A DNA stretch of 64,000 bases from Roseiarcus sp963824475 (GTDB lineage: Bacteria; Pseudomonadota; Alphaproteobacteria; Rhizobiales; Beijerinckiaceae). This document shows positions 62,024 through 64,000 of this stretch, piece after piece; within the stretch, counting starts at the first letter, position 1, and the number at the start of each line of letters is the position of its first letter. Below the pieces are notes generated by a model. That model saw only the letters and a program-made list of their open reading frames with translations. It had not been told where the DNA came from and did no database searches. Both the position numbers and the translations under genes were made by a program. The stretch covers positions 558,001 through 622,000 of the forward strand of contig CAWGPR010000012.1 in assembly GCA_963824475.1 (NCBI GenBank), written 5' to 3'.

Positions 62024-62916
62024 GACGCTTTCGCCGGCCGCAGGGATCGGCCGGTGAGGGCGACGCCGGCCAGCACCAGCGCCAGTCCCGCCCAGGCCGA
62101 GGGCGCGATGGGTTCAGCGAGCGCGACCGCCCCGCCGATGACGCCGATCAGGGGCACGATGTAATTGTTGAGGCTCGCGAAGGTTGGGCCCTCGTCGTGG
62201 ACGAGCCGGAAATAGACGTAATAGGCGAGAGCCGTGTTGAAGACGCCGAGCGCGCCCATCGCGAGCATTGGCGCGAGGGGAGTCTGGAAGAGCGTCGCGA
62301 GCGGGGCGGGCTTCGCGAACGTGAGGCCGACCAGCGCAAGAACGAGCGTCGAAATCGTCATCGAGGCGGTAACGGCTCTGACGGCGCCAATCTCTCTCGT
62401 GGCGGCGCCGGAGATGATCGCTCCGGTTCCATAAGAGACGCCCGCAGCCAGAGCGAAGGCCCGCCCCAGGATGGAATGGGCGCCGCCTCCCGCGCCCGGC
62501 GACCAGAAGGCGACGACAACCCCGGCGAAGCCGATCATGAGGCCAAGGCCGGCGAGCCACGTCCAGCGGTCGCGCGATCCCAGAAAGCGGCCGAACAGAA
62601 AAACGAAGATGGGCTGAGCGCCCATCATCAGCGCCATGTCGGCGCTCGTGGTCAGCGTCGCCGCCTTGCCGAGCAGGATGAAGGGAACGACCTGCCCGAT
62701 CAGCGCCAGCGCAAGGAGTTTGACCCACAGTCCCGGCCGCGATCCCGGCCAGACCTTGCCTGAAAGGGCGCTTGTCAGCAGCATTGCCGCCGCGGCCACA
62801 CCCACCCGCGCGAGCGCGAAATCGAGCGGATCGAAGGCGCGCGAGGCGATCTTGATCAAAAGGAAGGACGAGCCCCAGAGGAACGACAGAATAGCCAGCC
62901 CCGCATATGCCGCCAT
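61984..62916 (-). CDS. EamA-family (DMT) membrane transporter
   Basis: 310 residues, about ten helices in two EamA repeats. FLWGSSFLLIKIA at the start is the typical first helix, and LGVFNTALAYYVYFRLVHDEGPTFASLNNYIVPLIGVIGGAVALAE is the conserved second-repeat segment. Probably exports amino acids or other metabolites. No relation to the EamA protein at 31567 beyond family level. Confidence 0.93.
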   Translation of the reverse strand: MAAYAGLAILSFLWGSSFLLIKIASRAFDPLDFALARVGVAAAAMLLTSALSGKVWPGSRPGLWVKLLALALIGQVVPFILLGKAATLTTSADMALMMGAQPIFVFLFGRFLGSRDRWTWLAGLGLMIGFAGVVVAFWSPGAGGGAHSILGRAFALAAGVSYGTGAIISGAATREIGAVRAVTASMTISTLVLALVGLTFAKPAPLATLFQTPLAPMLAMGALGVFNTALAYYVYFRLVHDEGPTFASLNNYIVPLIGVIGGAVALAEPIAPSAWAGLALVLAGVALTGRSLRPAKASQARLTATRASAG

Positions 62917-63508
62917 GAAGCTCTCGAGATTTGGAAGAGGCGAACCATAGCCTTCGGCCTTTTGATTGGCGCATGTCCAGTGATGGAGGCGCCCGCATTC
63001 TTCGCTTTAATCGCGCCGTGGGGAGCGGTTTGCGTTTGTCGGCAAAAAGAGGCGTGTTTTGCCGGCGGAACGCGCTTTTTGGGTCGAAAATCCTCACTAG
63101 CTAAAACCCCCGGAAAGGGGCTGTCTTAAGCATCTTTTCCTTCCGCGAAATTAGCGATTTCAAAGGCTTAGAGCGGGTTTTCCTTCCGGCCCTTCCGCGC
63201 GGCGGGCGTGGAAGGCGCGGACCGGTCGTCGCCTGCCCTCCCGTTCAGAGGAGCGGCCTCAACTTTCACATCCTATCCTGACCTTCCCAAAAAGGCAAGC
63301 TATTTCCTTATTTTCTGATTTGACGGCTGTCGCCGCGCGCCCCCAAATGTTCGCGTCGAATGATCAGGGGCCCGAAGAGCAAGCCACGACGGCGTTGCTC
63401 TTGTCAGGGTTTTTCGGAGCATGACGCATTGTGATCGGATCGTCATCTCTTCCCCCCGGGACCAAGAGCCAGGGGGTCGCGATGACGATGGATGGAGGTT
63501 CGACTAAA
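62917..63508. other. Intergenic region without recognised gene
   Basis: About 590 bases. TTTTCCTTCCG occurs twice (around 63138 and 63179), a hairpin CCCC-GGAAA-GGGG lies near 63110-63120, and ATTTCCTTATTTTCT at about 63302 matches the start of the box in element B, perhaps a partial third copy. No open frame looks coding. Confidence 0.4.
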
Positions 63509-64000
63509 TCAGCGGAAGTTCCGTCCCGCGGGCATCGCCTCGGCGACGTCCGTCGTCTCCATCGGCGGAGAGGGCGCGCGCGGGTCATCCAGCCGAGGCG
63601 GCTGAGCGAAGCGGTTGCCCTGCCGCTTTCGGGTCTCCGTCGGTTCTGTCTTGTGCGCCTCGTCGGCGTGCGCGAGAGCGCCAATCGTATGGCCCGCCTC
63701 CGACAGAAGCCCAAGCATCGGCGTCAGGTCATTCATGCGTTCGGCGACGATATGGATGACCCCTTGCTCGCTCTGCAGCTTGCCGATCACTGCGATGAAA
63801 CGCGCGCCGAGCACGATCGCGCGCAAGCGTTCGAAGACCTTCGGCCACACGATGATATTGGCGACGCCGGTCTCGTCCTCCAGCGTCATGAAGATGACGC
63901 CCCCGGCGGTGCCCGGCCGCTGGCGCACCAGCACGAGGCCGGCGACCGTGACGCGCTCGCCGTTTTTGATCGAGCTGAGCGCCTCGGAGCGCAAGATTCC
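63509..64000 (-). CDS. dnaE2: Error-prone DNA polymerase DnaE2, C-terminal part (truncated by window edge)
   Basis: The frame continues past the window edge. The visible 160 residues hold the OB-fold nucleic-acid-binding domain: KNGERVTVAGLVLVRQRPG, GGVIFMTLEDETGVANIIVWPKVFERLRAIVLGARFIAVIG and VIHIVAERMNDLT. The segment order and wording match DnaE2 rather than replicative DnaE. DnaE2 acts with ImuA/ImuB in SOS-induced translesion synthesis; those genes would lie beyond the edge. Confidence 0.88.
   Translation of the reverse strand, partial: GILRSEALSSIKNGERVTVAGLVLVRQRPGTAGGVIFMTLEDETGVANIIVWPKVFERLRAIVLGARFIAVIGKLQSEQGVIHIVAERMNDLTPMLGLLSEAGHTIGALAHADEAHKTEPTETRKRQGNRFAQPPRLDDPRAPSPPMETTDVAEAMPAGRNFR

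Noticed and set aside
62917..63508. tmRNA, 6S or other housekeeping RNA in the long gap before dnaE2
   Set aside because: No conserved core of these RNAs was found.

Overview
The window is a high-GC stretch typical of an alphaproteobacterium of the Hyphomicrobiales. The supporting signs are a RutR-type regulator with its operator, a family of large porins whose mature proteins begin ADLP, a DnaE2 polymerase, DUF1178/grxC/comF synteny and many GC-rich palindromic intergenic repeats. A Beijerinckiaceae/Methylocystaceae-like host is my guess from the porins and the Hox hydrogenase; I cannot prove it.

Layout. 1-1031: end of a bidirectional [NiFe] hydrogenase operon (hoxH tail, hoxW). 1184-6215: two converging genes, a small lipoprotein gene (+) and a PD-(D/E)XK nuclease-like gene (-), each cut by one insertion sequence (an IS66 element with 8-bp target duplication; a 1421-bp IS4/IS5-like element with 4-bp duplication). 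Both reading frames can be rejoined exactly. 6394-12740: housekeeping block (ABC exporter, L31, NlpC/P60 peptidase, phosphoesterase, AidB-like flavoprotein). 12840-20556: reductive pyrimidine-degradation locus. An N-carbamoyl amidohydrolase, a dihydropyrimidinase and an NMT1-type ABC transporter run leftward from a promoter region holding an exact RutR box, with rutR divergent. The binding-protein gene carries a +1 frameshift.

20600-34014: accessory region. It has a tandem pair of small lipoproteins, an outer-membrane protein, a group II intron that itself contains a second, ORF-less group II intron between domains V and VI (a twintron), a porin remnant cut by an IS256-like element, two further frameshifted porins, and two more small secreted proteins sharing a C-terminal DGLS...DC..GC motif with the tandem lipoproteins. 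34039-42265: an RND efflux operon (outer-membrane factor, adaptor, pump) with its own OmpR/sensor-kinase pair; pump and kinase each have a +1 frameshift. 42978-46909: two intact porins.

46910-64000: mostly ordinary chromosome. It holds an SDR, bluB, a cupin, an RMD1-like protein, a sirtuin, a pentapeptide-repeat membrane protein, a ribose-type ABC importer, ppa, a GNAT, a DUF3108 protein, DUF1178/grxC/comF, a methyltransferase, an EamA permease and the dnaE2 end. Two dispersed copies of an unusual intergenic element (46978-47270 and 58622-58890) share a consensus-like promoter, a conserved box of about 65 bp, and 10-bp-phased AAA repeats arranged as hairpins.

There are no rRNA genes, and I saw no tRNA gene or CRISPR array. 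The number of broken genes (two IS-split, one IS gene broken by a 26-nt palindrome, at least five frameshifted, one porin and one monooxygenase remnant) is the most striking overall property. Several frameshifts are single extra bases in short homopolymers, so sequencing error must be considered beside real decay.
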